Positions 1 through 8,354 of a stretch of DNA of 64,000 nucleotides are shown piece by piece (the stretch's first letter is position 1; the number at the start of each line of letters is the position of its first letter). The stretch spans positions 1 through 64,000 of the forward strand of contig NZ_JBHTCT010000031.1 of assembly GCF_042665595.1 (NCBI RefSeq). Reading direction: 5' to 3'. A program made the position numbers and the translations under genes. Source of the stretch: Bhargavaea changchunensis. Lineage in GTDB: Bacteria > Bacillota > Bacilli > Bacillales_A > Planococcaceae. A model generated the notes under the pieces. That model saw only the letters and a list, made by a program, of their open reading frames with translations, did no database searches and was not told the origin of the DNA.

Positions 1-117
1 AAAAATGTCCATGCAGGCGATGCTTACTTTTGCTGCCTTGAATCTGAAGAGATTAGCCTGCTGGACCTGGGAGTCACCGGAACCGGCCTGACGGCCGGTC
101 AATCCAAGGGAATTTAA
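1..117 (+). other. Possible 3' end of a plus-strand gene
   Basis: An open frame enters from the left edge in frame 1 and ends at TAA (115-117), giving 38 residues that end in LTAGQSKGI. Two hairpins follow (148-190 and 199-225). The product is not recognised and the frame is short enough to be chance; it would be convergent with valS. In B. subtilis folC follows valS on the same strand, so a convergent gene here would mean that order is broken. Confidence 0.25.
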
Positions 118-147
118 GGGGCAAAACCTCGAAAAATCCACATGAAT

Positions 148-190
148 GACAAAACGTACCCAGAAAGATTTCATCTGGGTACGTTTTGTC
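148..190. repeat. Perfect 17-bp inverted repeat (hairpin)
   Basis: Arms 148-164 and 174-190 are exact reverse complements around a 9-base loop. No T-run follows on either strand, so it is not a classic terminator, though it sits in the gap downstream of valS where transcription from both sides would end. Confidence 0.75.
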
Positions 191-198
191 TACAGTCT

Positions 199-225
199 GA
201 ACCCCCGCCATCACGGCGGGGGTTC
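199..225. terminator. Terminator-like hairpin after valS
   Basis: An 11-bp GC-rich stem (199-209 with 215-225) lies ten bases beyond the valS stop codon. The T-run is poor on the minus strand, so termination may rely on the tandem hairpin at 148-190. Confidence 0.6.
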
Positions 226-235
226 TCACTTCTAT

Positions 236-2890
236 TCAGATCTCTTTCAGTTCCGCGATGCGTTTTTGCACGGCGTCGTATTTCTCCTGGTAATCCTTTT
301 GCTTGGCGCGTTCTTCTTCGACTACGGCTTCAGGAGCTTTGGAGACGAAGCGTTCGTTCGAGAGTTTGCCTTCCACGCGTTTCAGCTCGCCCTGCCATTT
401 GCCCAGTTCCTTCTCAAGCCGTGCCAACTCTTCCTCAATATTGATGAGGCCTTCAAGCGGCATGAAGAGTTCGGCGCCGGTGACGACGGCGGACATGGAT
501 TTGTCCGGTGCAGCCAGGTCGCGGCTGATTTCAAGGGTCTCCGGGTTGCAGAAGCGCTCGATGTACCCGCGGTTGTTTTCCAGTGCGGCTTGTGTCAAGT
601 CGTCATGCGTGCGGATGGCGAGTGCGACTTTCTTGCTCATCGGCGTGTTCACTTCGGCGCGGATGTTGCGGACCGCCTTGATGACGTCCATGAGCGTCTT
701 CATGTCGCCCGCGCGCTGCTCATCGGACAGCGACGGATCGGCGACCGGCCATTTGGCGGTGACGATGGACTCGCCTTCGTGCGGCAGGCTCTGCCAGATT
801 TCTTCCGTGATGAACGGCATGAACGGGTGAAGAAGACGCATCGTGTTGTCGAGTACGTAAGCAAGGATCGAGCGGGTCGTCTTTTTCGCCGCTTCATCTT
901 CTCCGTACAGCGGCAGTTTCGCCATCTCGATGTACCAGTCGCAGAAGTCGTCCCAGATGAAGTTATACAGGGCGCGGCCGACTTCACCGAACTCGTACTT
1001 GTCTGCAAGCTTCGTCACCGTCTCGATCGTTTCGTTCAGTCGGGTGAGAATCCAGGCATCCGCCGCGGACTTTTCGCCCGACAGGTCGATCTCCTCGAAC
1101 TTCAGCCCATCCATGTTCATCAAAGCAAACCGGGACGCGTTCCAGATCTTGTTCGCGAAGTTCCAGACGGATTCGACTTTCTCGTTCGAGAAGCGCAAGT
1201 CCTGGCCAGGCGACGAGCCCGTCGCAAGGAAGTAGCGGAGCGAGTCCGCGCCGTACTTGTCAATGACGTCCATCGGGTCGACACCGTTGCCGAGCGACTT
1301 GGACATCTTGCGGCCGTCTTCGGCGCGCACGAGCCCGTGGATCAGCACGTCGTCAAACGGACGCTCGCCGGTGAATTCAAGGCCCTGGAAGATCATCCGG
1401 GATACCCAGAAGAAGATGATGTCATAGCCCGTCACGAGTGCGTCGGTCGGATAGTAGCGCTTGAACAGTTCGTTTTCCTCATCCGGCCAGTTCAGCGTCG
1501 AGAACGGCCAGAGTGCTGATGAGAACCACGTGTCGAGGACGTCTTCGTCCTGCTTCCAGTTTTCCGCGTCTGCCGGCGCTTCCATGCCGACGTGGATTGC
1601 ACCGGTTTCCTTGTGGTACCAGGCCGGGATCTGATGGCCCCACCAGAGCTGGCGGGAGATGCACCAGTCGCGGATGTTTTCCATCCAGTTCAGGTACGTC
1701 TTTTCGAAGCGTTCCGGAACGAAGTTGACTTTGTCCTCGCCCTTCTGGAGCTCGACCGCGGACCTCGCAAGCGGCTCCATCTTGACGAACCATTGCGTGG
1801 ACAGGTACGGCTCGACTACCGCTCCGCTCCGCTCGGAGTGACCGACAGAGTGCATGTGCTCTTCGATTTCAAAGAGGACACCCATCTCCTGCAGGTCCTT
1901 CACGATCGCTTTGCGGCACTGGAAGCGGTCCATGCCCTGGTACTTGCCCGCGCGCTCGTTCATCGAACCGTCTTCATTCATGACGAGGACGCGCTCCAGA
2001 TTGTGGCGGTTGCCGATTTCGAAGTCGTTCGGGTCGTGGGCCGGCGTGATCTTCACCGCACCGCTTCCGAAGTCCATCTCGACATAGTCGTCAGCGACGA
2101 TCGGAATCTCGCGGCCGACGATCGGCAGCTTGACCGTTTTGCCGATCAGGTGCTTGTAGCGCTCGTCATCCGGATGGACAGCGACCGCCGTATCCCCGAG
2201 CATTGTCTCGGGACGCGTCGTCGCAATTTCGATCGAGCCCGTGCCATCTGCGAGCGGGTAGCGCATATGATAGAAGGCACCCTGTACGTCCTTGTAGATG
2301 ACCTCGATGTCCGAAAGGGCCGTCTTTGTCTGCGGGTCCCAGTTAATGATGTATTCGCCGCGGTAGATCAGGCCTTTTTCATACAGCTTGACGAAAACGG
2401 TACGGACCGCCTCCGAGAGCCCCTTGTCGAGTGTGAAGCGCTCGCGGGAATAGTCGAGGCCGAGGCCGAGCTTTGACCATTGTTCGCGGATATGGCCGGC
2501 ATACTCCTCTTTCCATTTCCACGACTCCTCCAGGAATTTCTCGCGGCCGAGGTCGTAGCGGCTCTTGCCTTCTTCGCGGAGTTTGCCCTCGACCTTCGCC
2601 TGTGTCGCGATGCCGGCATGGTCCATCCCCGGAAGCCAAAGCGCATCGTATCCCTGCATGCGCTTCATGCGCGTCAGGATATCCTGGAGAGTCGTGTCCC
2701 AGGCGTGGCCGAGGTGGAGCTTGCCCGTGACGTTAGGCGGCGGAATGACAATCGTGTACGGCTCCTTGCCGCTTTCCGGCTGAGCCTCGAAGAATTTGCC
2801 GTTGACCCACCATTCATACCTGCCGCGCTCGATCGACTGCGGATCGTACTTTGTCGGCAGGGACGTTTCCTGCTGTCCGTTCTGTTCCAT
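236..2890 (-). CDS. valS: Valyl-tRNA synthetase
   Basis: Class Ia aminoacyl-tRNA synthetase that charges tRNA-Val with valine in the cytosol and edits misactivated threonine. With the start chosen here it is 884 residues, the usual size. The HIGH-type motif is HLGH at residues 59-62 and KMSKS is at 528-532; the CP1 editing domain lies between, the anticodon-binding domain follows, and a C-terminal coiled coil (rich in E, K and R) ends the protein. The open frame runs 59 codons further upstream into the T-box leader, but ATG at 2890 has AGGAGG nine bases before it and matches known ValS N-termini. Expression should be controlled by the T-box leader just upstream. Confidence 0.97.
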   Translation of the reverse strand: MEQNGQQETSLPTKYDPQSIERGRYEWWVNGKFFEAQPESGKEPYTIVIPPPNVTGKLHLGHAWDTTLQDILTRMKRMQGYDALWLPGMDHAGIATQAKVEGKLREEGKSRYDLGREKFLEESWKWKEEYAGHIREQWSKLGLGLDYSRERFTLDKGLSEAVRTVFVKLYEKGLIYRGEYIINWDPQTKTALSDIEVIYKDVQGAFYHMRYPLADGTGSIEIATTRPETMLGDTAVAVHPDDERYKHLIGKTVKLPIVGREIPIVADDYVEMDFGSGAVKITPAHDPNDFEIGNRHNLERVLVMNEDGSMNERAGKYQGMDRFQCRKAIVKDLQEMGVLFEIEEHMHSVGHSERSGAVVEPYLSTQWFVKMEPLARSAVELQKGEDKVNFVPERFEKTYLNWMENIRDWCISRQLWWGHQIPAWYHKETGAIHVGMEAPADAENWKQDEDVLDTWFSSALWPFSTLNWPDEENELFKRYYPTDALVTGYDIIFFWVSRMIFQGLEFTGERPFDDVLIHGLVRAEDGRKMSKSLGNGVDPMDVIDKYGADSLRYFLATGSSPGQDLRFSNEKVESVWNFANKIWNASRFALMNMDGLKFEEIDLSGEKSAADAWILTRLNETIETVTKLADKYEFGEVGRALYNFIWDDFCDWYIEMAKLPLYGEDEAAKKTTRSILAYVLDNTMRLLHPFMPFITEEIWQSLPHEGESIVTAKWPVADPSLSDEQRAGDMKTLMDVIKAVRNIRAEVNTPMSKKVALAIRTHDDLTQAALENNRGYIERFCNPETLEISRDLAAPDKSMSAVVTGAELFMPLEGLINIEEELARLEKELGKWQGELKRVEGKLSNERFVSKAPEAVVEEERAKQKDYQEKYDAVQKRIAELKEI

Positions 2891-3168
2891 CTCTTCTTCC
2901 TCCTTTGTTTCCGGGAAATCAAAAAACCCTCCGTCCAAAAAAGGACGAAGGGCTGACTTCGCGGTACCACCTTTAGTTCCGGCACGCAAAACAAGAGCGG
3001 CCGGCGCTCGAAACGATAACGGTCGTCTGACCGGCACTCCGCTACTCGGTTCGCGGAGGCTGCTCACGGGCGACTTCGGACGGCGCTGACAGGAGCTCTC
3101 ACCAGCCGCTCCCTCTCTCCGGACAACATCCGTTCCTACTCATCCCGCTCACTGCATCGTTATCCATT
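2891..3168 (-). promoter_or_regulatory. T-box leader of valS
   Basis: The conserved T-box core (AGGTGGTACCGCG on the minus strand, about 2960-2972) is followed by an intrinsic terminator: stem 2927-2936/2943-2952 with a run of six T at 2926-2921. Such leaders read uncharged tRNA and let transcription continue when the amino acid is short. A GUC valine codon occurs in the expected specifier region at 3074-3072, with a second GUC at 3081-3079; I favour the former by comparison with the pheS leader, where GAAG-UUC-ACC occupies the same place. Confidence 0.9.
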
Positions 3169-3174
3169 TCGTTC

Positions 3175-3203
3175 ATTGTACAAAACCGGCATCCGCCCGT
3201 CAA
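3175..3203 (-). promoter_or_regulatory. Sigma-A promoter of valS leader
   Basis: TTGACG (3203-3198), a 17-base spacer and TACAAT (3180-3175) read leftwards into the T-box leader, placing the transcript start near 3168. Confidence 0.8.
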
Positions 3204-3224
3204 TACGAAAGGAGGTGTTCCACC

Positions 3225-3416
3225 TTGAAAAAGAAATACAACCCATGGCTGCTGCCGCCCTGCCTCCGGAAAATCCGTTTTTACTGCAAGGCAATCATCA
3301 TCCCGATCTGCTGCTTCCAGCTGATCCGCACGCTGTTCGTGCCGACGACGGGCGATTTCCTCCTGCTGATCTGCTTAATCGGACTCTGCGTCGCGTTTCA
3401 CAAGGATCTTATATGA
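3225..3416 (+). CDS. Small membrane protein, 63 aa
   Basis: Begins with TTG at 3225, seven bases after a strong GGAGGTG ribosome-binding site. The peptide starts MKKKYNPWLLPP and then has two hydrophobic stretches (about residues 21-37 and 43-58), so it is probably a two-pass inner membrane protein with a basic N-terminus. It is transcribed away from valS and its last 42 bases overlap the 3' end of the convergent SpoVID-like gene. No family function is known to me. The perfect ribosome-binding site and membrane topology are the main support. Confidence 0.6.
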   Translation: MKKKYNPWLLPPCLRKIRFYCKAIIIPICCFQLIRTLFVPTTGDFLLLICLIGLCVAFHKDLI

Positions 3417-4112
3417 TGGGTAAGAAAAGACGGTATACGTATCCTCGAGGCCCGCGATGAATGCCCTGACCTCATCCGGGCTATTTTGCAATGTCTCTTC
3501 CGCGGTGACCTGCGGCTTTTCAGCGCTCACCGCTGCGGCAACCGGCTGCCTGCGCTCGGGCTGGGGCTCAGGCTCTGCCGCTGCACGTACCGAGGAAGAT
3601 TCGGTTTCCATGCCCGGAGAACGGTGGCTGCTGCTTTCCGGGGAAGACGAGGATTCGTCCTGTACTTCAAGCACTTCCGCCTTCGGGGTTTCCGGTGATT
3701 CATCCGATTCATCATCCATATTATCCCCGTACAGGCAGTCGACCTTCCAGGTGACGCACAGTGCACCATCTTCGTTCACATGAGCCCGGACATCCTGAGA
3801 CTTGATCGATGCGCCCTCGCCCGTTTCTGAAGGAAGGTCCACATAGAGAGGGACCGCATATTCGAAGTAGCCGGTCTCCCCTTCCATGTCGATCTCTTCG
3901 ATCATCGTCGCGCCCTCCGGATTGGGAGTGTCTGCCTCCCCATCAAATACCGCCATGCATGTCAGGTGATAAATACCGGTCAGCCGGTAGGCATTTTCCG
4001 TATGCTCGTCCGTGTACTGGGGCGTCACATTCACCGATTCCGCGCGTACCGGCTCCCCGCATCCCTGCGGAAAACGGAACGTCTGCTCCATCGTCCATGC
4101 CGACATCGCCAT
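3375..4112 (-). CDS. Short SpoVID-like spore coat assembly protein
   Basis: A 245-residue acidic protein in the position spoVID holds between hemL and valS in Bacillus. Residues 1-130 are a folded-looking region (EQTFRFPQG..., FEYAVPLYVDLP) resembling the SpoVID N-terminal domain; residues 130-200 are low complexity, rich in E, S and P; the last 40 residues (SPDEVRAFIAGLEDTYTVFSYPSYKILVK) form another ordered piece. The C-terminal LysM domain of B. subtilis SpoVID is not seen, and the protein is far shorter than the roughly 575 residues of that homologue. ATG at 4112 is chosen because AGGAGG lies eight bases upstream. A sigma-E-type promoter precedes it, which supports a mother-cell role. The assignment rests on synteny, the promoter and weak similarity. 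Confidence 0.6.
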   Translation of the reverse strand: MAMSAWTMEQTFRFPQGCGEPVRAESVNVTPQYTDEHTENAYRLTGIYHLTCMAVFDGEADTPNPEGATMIEEIDMEGETGYFEYAVPLYVDLPSETGEGASIKSQDVRAHVNEDGALCVTWKVDCLYGDNMDDESDESPETPKAEVLEVQDESSSSPESSSHRSPGMETESSSVRAAAEPEPQPERRQPVAAAVSAEKPQVTAEETLQNSPDEVRAFIAGLEDTYTVFSYPSYKILVKRDAESD

Positions 4113-4147
4113 CTGTCTCTCCTCCTCTGTATGTTCGCGCATAAAAC

Positions 4148-4176
4148 AATATATGCATCCGAACGCTCCAATATGG
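4148..4176 (-). promoter_or_regulatory. Sigma-E-like promoter of the SpoVID-like gene
   Basis: CCATATT (4176-4170), 14 bases, then CATATATT (4155-4148) agree with the mother-cell sigma-E pattern (KMATATT, 14-15, CATACANT). The -10 ends 36 bases before the start codon. B. subtilis spoVID is sigma-E dependent, so position and sequence agree. Confidence 0.55.
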
Positions 4177-4336
4177 CGGAGACCGGGAATGTATTTTTAG
4201 GCTATGCGGTCTGGAAATGAATTAAGAAGCGGCGGCTGAAGTTGAAACAAGGAACCGCAACATTAAATAAGAAACGGCTACCTTAAATAAATGCACCTGA
4301 TTGCCCGGAAAAAGCAGCCCGCCAGCCGCTCCAACA
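4177..4336. other. Intergenic gap, no gene seen
   Basis: Between the SpoVID-like promoter and the hemL terminator I see only very short open frames without ribosome-binding sites on either strand, and no repeat. Confidence 0.5.
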
Positions 4337-4363
4337 TAAAAACCGCCCCATTGAGGGACGGTT
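4337..4363 (-). terminator. hemL terminator
   Basis: Stem 4341-4349 with 4355-4363, followed on the minus strand by a run of five T. It closes the haem gene cluster ten bases after the hemL stop. Confidence 0.85.
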
Positions 4364-4374
4364 CACACAACAAA

Positions 4375-5667
4375 TTATCGATTCAGCTGCTCAAACACTT
4401 TGTGGAATGCCTCCACCGTGCGGTCGATGTGCTCTTCTGTGTGGGCGGTGGAGATGAAGACGCCTTCGAACTGGGACGGCGGCAGGTAGATGCCTTCTTC
4501 CGCCATCAGGGCGTAATACTTGCCGAACAGTTCCGTGTCGGACGTCTTGGCGCTTTCGAAGTCGGTCACGTTCTCGTTCGTGAGGAAGTAGCCGATCATC
4601 GAGCCGGCGCGATTGACGGTGTGAGGGATGTTGTTCGCCTCTGCCGCTTCGCGGAAGCCAGCTTCCAGACGGTCTCCGAGCGCCTTGAAGTGATCGTACG
4701 ACTCAGGGGTCAGCTTTTTCAACGTCGCAATTCCGGCCGCCATCGCGAGCGGGTTTCCGGAGAGCGTTCCGGCCTGGTAGATCGGGCCGGCCGGTGCGAC
4801 CTGCTCCATGATTTCACGCTTGCCGCCGAATGCGCCGACCGGAAGGCCACCGCCGATGACCTTGCCGAGGCAAGTCAGGTCAGGCGTCACGCCGAACAGT
4901 CCCTGGCCGCTGTTGTAGCCGACACGGAAGCCGGTCATGACTTCGTCGAAGATCAGGAGCGAGCCATGCTGCTCGGTCACTTCTCGGAGGCCTTCCAGGA
5001 AGCCTTCATTCGGAGGCACGACGCCCATGTTGCCCGCGACAGGCTCGACGATCACCGCGGCGATGTCCTCGCCGAAGTTTTCGAATGCCTGGCGCACAGC
5101 GTCAAGGTCATTGTAGGCAACGGTAATCGTGTTGCCCGCGATCGAAGCAGGAACTCCAGGGCTGTCAGGCAGCCCGAGTGTCGCCACGCCGGAGCCTGCC
5201 TTGATCAGCAGCGAGTCGCCGTGTCCGTGATAGCAGCCTTCGAACTTCAGGATCTTGTCACGGCCGGTCACGCCGCGTGCGACGCGGAGCGCACTCATCG
5301 TCGCTTCCGTGCCGGACGACACCATGCGGACCATCTCGATGGACGGTACACGGTCGATCACGATTTTTGCAAGCTCATTTTCGGCAAGCGTGGACGCGCC
5401 GAAGCTCGATCCTTTTTCCGCCTGCTCACGGATCGCCGCGACAACATCGTCATCGGCATGGCCATGGATCAGCGGTCCCCAGGAAAGGACGTAGTCAATA
5501 TAGTCATTGCCGTCGATGTCGGTAATGACGGCGCCTTTGCCCCGCTCCATGAAGATCGGGTCCATGTCGACCGCCTTGAACGCCCGGACAGGCGAGTTGA
5601 CGCCGCCCGGCATCAGGTTGACGGCTTCGGAAAAGGCTTTTTTCGAGTTCTCATACGATCGTGGCAA
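4375..5667 (-). CDS. hemL: Glutamate-1-semialdehyde 2,1-aminomutase
   Basis: PLP enzyme that turns glutamate-1-semialdehyde into 5-aminolaevulinate, the last step of the C5 route. At 430 residues it is full length. FDEV (Asp241) should hold the PLP pyridine nitrogen and Lys269 in GKVIGGG should form the Schiff base. The start is TTG at 5667, one base after the hemB stop, with GGAGGGG inside the hemB end, so translation is probably coupled. It is the last gene of the hem cluster and is followed by a clear terminator. Confidence 0.97.
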   Translation of the reverse strand: MPRSYENSKKAFSEAVNLMPGGVNSPVRAFKAVDMDPIFMERGKGAVITDIDGNDYIDYVLSWGPLIHGHADDDVVAAIREQAEKGSSFGASTLAENELAKIVIDRVPSIEMVRMVSSGTEATMSALRVARGVTGRDKILKFEGCYHGHGDSLLIKAGSGVATLGLPDSPGVPASIAGNTITVAYNDLDAVRQAFENFGEDIAAVIVEPVAGNMGVVPPNEGFLEGLREVTEQHGSLLIFDEVMTGFRVGYNSGQGLFGVTPDLTCLGKVIGGGLPVGAFGGKREIMEQVAPAGPIYQAGTLSGNPLAMAAGIATLKKLTPESYDHFKALGDRLEAGFREAAEANNIPHTVNRAGSMIGYFLTNENVTDFESAKTSDTELFGKYYALMAEEGIYLPPSQFEGVFISTAHTEEHIDRTVEAFHKVFEQLNR

Positions 5668-5668
5668 T

Positions 5669-6649
5669 TCAGTTCCCCTCCATGTATCGTACCGCGTCTT
5701 TCGCGAAGTACGTGATGATCATGTCGGCGCCCGCGCGCTTCATCGATGTCAGTGTCTCCATGACGATCTTTTCCTCGTCGACCCAGCCGTTCTGTGCGGC
5801 TGCCTTGACCATCGAGTACTCGCCGCTTACGTTGTAGGCGACGACCGGCATGCCCGAGAAGTCCTTGACTTCGCGCATGACGTCCATATAAGAAAGCGCT
5901 GGCTTTACAATCAGCATGTCCGCACCTTCCTCGATGTCCGACTGTGCTTCGCGGATCGCTTCAAGGCGGTTGGCAGGATCCATCTGGTAAGTCTTCCGGT
6001 CACCGAACTGCGGGGTGCTTCCTGCTGCCTCACGGAACGGGCCGTAGTAGGCGGATGCATACTTTACCGCATAGGACATGATCGGCACATCTTCAAATCC
6101 TGCTTCATCCAATGCCTGGCGGATCACAGTGACAAAGCCGTCCATCATGTTCGATGGCGCGATGATATCCGCTCCCGCTTTGGCCTGGCTGACAGCCGTG
6201 CGGGCGAGCAGATCGAGCGACGGATCGTTCAGGATGCGGCCTTCCTCGATCAGGCCGCAGTGGCCGTGATCGGTATACTCGCACAGGCAAGTGTCCGCCA
6301 CGACGAGCAGGTCAGGATGACGCTCCTTGATAAAGCGTGTCGCCTCCTGGACAATGCCGTGGTCATGGTAGGCTTCCGTTCCTTCCGCGTCTTTGTGCTC
6401 GGGAACGCCGAACAGGAGGACGGCCGGAATGCCGAGCGATACGACCTCGTCCACTTCCTCACCCAGGTGATCAAGCGACAGGTTGAACACCCCCGGCATC
6501 GAACTGACTTCCGTGCGGATGCCTTTTCCTTCCGCCACGAAAATCGGGTAGATCAGATCTTCCTTGTTCAGGACGGTTTCGCGAACCATCGAGCGCATCG
6601 CGGCAGAGTTGCGGAGGCGGCGATGACGTGCAAACTGAAGTGTGTTCAT
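5669..6649 (-). CDS. hemB: Porphobilinogen synthase (ALA dehydratase)
   Basis: Joins two 5-aminolaevulinate molecules into porphobilinogen. With ATG at 6649 the protein is 326 residues, as in other bacilli; the open frame extends 48 codons upstream into hemD but lacks a better site there. Zinc-ligand cysteines are Cys121, Cys123 and Cys131 in DTCLCEYTDHGHC, so this is a zinc-dependent form. The two Schiff-base lysines are Lys196 (YAVKYAS) and Lys249 (VKPALSY). The ATG overlaps the hemD TGA (ATGA), a sign of translational coupling. Confidence 0.97.
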   Translation of the reverse strand: MNTLQFARHRRLRNSAAMRSMVRETVLNKEDLIYPIFVAEGKGIRTEVSSMPGVFNLSLDHLGEEVDEVVSLGIPAVLLFGVPEHKDAEGTEAYHDHGIVQEATRFIKERHPDLLVVADTCLCEYTDHGHCGLIEEGRILNDPSLDLLARTAVSQAKAGADIIAPSNMMDGFVTVIRQALDEAGFEDVPIMSYAVKYASAYYGPFREAAGSTPQFGDRKTYQMDPANRLEAIREAQSDIEEGADMLIVKPALSYMDVMREVKDFSGMPVVAYNVSGEYSMVKAAAQNGWVDEEKIVMETLTSMKRAGADMIITYFAKDAVRYMEGN

Positions 6650-7410
6650 GACATTCCTTCCTTTCGGTTGCCTAATTCCCGGACGAGGTCGAGCAGTGTG
6701 TACCGTTCGGGTTTGACGTGGACTTCTGCGCCTGCTTCTGCCAGCGCCTGCTCGGTCACATGTCCGATTGCACCGATTGTAAATCCGGTCCATCCGGTCA
6801 ACGGGGCAATCTGCTCTCCGAACACCCGGACGGCGGATGGGCTTGCAAACAGCACGGCGATTTCCCCGCCCTTTTTGAGCAGGTCCTTCAAACCATCTAT
6901 ACCTTCTTCATCGTTCACCGTCTCATAGACGGTCCATTCATCGACTTCATTCGCAAGCCCTTCCTTGATTGTATCTTTCGCAAGATCGCCTTTCAGGAAC
7001 AGGCAGCGCTCCTCTTCATCGGAGACTGCCGGGAATTCTTCCACGAAATGATCCGCACTGAATGTGGATGGAATGAAATCCGCAAGGAATCCGATGTCTT
7101 CAAGCGCCTTTGCCGTCTCGCTTCCGACAGCCGCAATCTTCACGGGTATGTCTTGCGGGGTAAGGCCGACTTGCTCCATTTTGTTTCCAAAAAACCGGAC
7201 CGCATTGGCACTCGTGAAGATCAGCCACTCATAGGAGACGCAGGTTTGCATCCTCAGCGAGTCGGTCGCTACAATCTTTTCAACGGTCTTGATGAGCGGC
7301 AGGATGACGGGATTGCCGCCCTGCAGCTGGACGGAAGCGACTGCTTCCTTCGCCTTTGGGGTTCCGGTGAAGATCACCGTCATCCCGGAAAGGGAATTCT
7401 TGTCACTCAT
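6646..7410 (-). CDS. hemD: Uroporphyrinogen-III synthase
   Basis: Cyclises hydroxymethylbilane to uroporphyrinogen III with inversion of ring D. The 254-residue protein has the two-lobed HemD pattern: residues near the start (MTVIFTGTPKAKEA), the TSANAVRFF segment and the C-terminal ASPSAVRVF and AIGHVTEQALAEAG segments. Sequence conservation in this family is low, so the call leans on these patches and on its place between hemC and hemB. It overlaps hemC by eight bases. Confidence 0.93.
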   Translation of the reverse strand: MSDKNSLSGMTVIFTGTPKAKEAVASVQLQGGNPVILPLIKTVEKIVATDSLRMQTCVSYEWLIFTSANAVRFFGNKMEQVGLTPQDIPVKIAAVGSETAKALEDIGFLADFIPSTFSADHFVEEFPAVSDEEERCLFLKGDLAKDTIKEGLANEVDEWTVYETVNDEEGIDGLKDLLKKGGEIAVLFASPSAVRVFGEQIAPLTGWTGFTIGAIGHVTEQALAEAGAEVHVKPERYTLLDLVRELGNRKEGMS

Positions 7411-8332
7411 CGAGGTCCGCCTTCACTTTCCGGAGGACGTCGTCGGCACCCTGCTCTTTCAGCATGCGTGCCGCCTCCTTTCCGGCATTGACCGGGTCGG
7501 CATCCATGACAGTCGCGCGGAACACATCGTTCGCATCAGGCGAGGCAACAAAGCCTGTGAGGCGGATCTGTCCGCCGTCGACAACCGCGTGGCCGCCGAT
7601 CGGCACCTGGCAGCTTCCGTCCATCTCGGAAAGGAACGTGCGCTCAGCCGTAACAGCCTGATGAGTCGTCGGCTCGGTAAGTTTCGCGAGCTCACGGAGA
7701 AGCTCCTCATCATCAGAACGGCATTCGATGCCGAGTGCGCCCTGGCCGACAGCCGGAATGCACTGCTCAGGCTCCAGGTAATGGGTGACGAGATCTTTAT
7801 CCCATCCCATCCGGTTCAGGCCCGCCGTCGCCAGGATAATCGCATCGTATTCCCCGTCGCGGAGTTTTCTGAGCCGTGTCTCGATATTCCCGCGGATCCA
7901 TTTGATCTCAAGGTCCGGACGCATGAGAAGCAGCTGGGAGCTGCGGCGGAGACTGGATGTCCCGACAACCGCCCCTTCCGGCAGGTCTTCCAGACGGATA
8001 TGGCCGTTGGCGATGTAGGCGTCACGTGCATCTTCACGCTCCGGCACACAGCCGATCGTCAGGCCTTCCTGGAGCACGGCAGGCATATCTTTCATGGAGT
8101 GCACCGCAAAGTCGATCTCTTTATTGATGAGCGCCTGCTCGATCTCCTTGACGAACAGTCCCTTGCCGCCGACTTTCGACAGCATGACATCCAGGATCTT
8201 GTCGCCCTTCGTCACGATTTCCTTGACTTCGAATTCAAACGGCGCACCTGCCGCCTTCAACTGATCGATAAACCAGTTTGTCTGTGTAAGTGCCAGATTG
8301 GAACGTCTTGAACCGACAATGATCTTTCTCAA
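7403..8332 (-). CDS. hemC: Hydroxymethylbilane synthase (porphobilinogen deaminase)
   Basis: Polymerises four porphobilinogens into hydroxymethylbilane. In this 309-residue protein Cys241 in DGSCQVPIG should carry the dipyrromethane cofactor, and Asp82 in HSMKDMP is the catalytic acid. The start is TTG at 8332, preceded by AAAGGGTGGG. Only 22 bases separate it from hemX upstream, and it overlaps hemD downstream, consistent with one transcript. Confidence 0.97.
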   Translation of the reverse strand: MRKIIVGSRRSNLALTQTNWFIDQLKAAGAPFEFEVKEIVTKGDKILDVMLSKVGGKGLFVKEIEQALINKEIDFAVHSMKDMPAVLQEGLTIGCVPEREDARDAYIANGHIRLEDLPEGAVVGTSSLRRSSQLLLMRPDLEIKWIRGNIETRLRKLRDGEYDAIILATAGLNRMGWDKDLVTHYLEPEQCIPAVGQGALGIECRSDDEELLRELAKLTEPTTHQAVTAERTFLSEMDGSCQVPIGGHAVVDGGQIRLTGFVASPDANDVFRATVMDADPVNAGKEAARMLKEQGADDVLRKVKADLDE

Positions 8333-8354
8333 AAAGAACCCACCCTTTCAAATA

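Noticed and set aside
146..1519. Long plus-strand open frame (457 codons) opposite valS
   Set aside because: It is antisense to a certain gene, with no ribosome-binding site and a histidine, arginine and aspartate-rich product typical of the reverse complement of GC-biased coding DNA.
4291..5715. Plus-strand open frame of 474 codons opposite hemL
   Set aside because: Shadow of hemL; product has the same artefact composition and no family resemblance.
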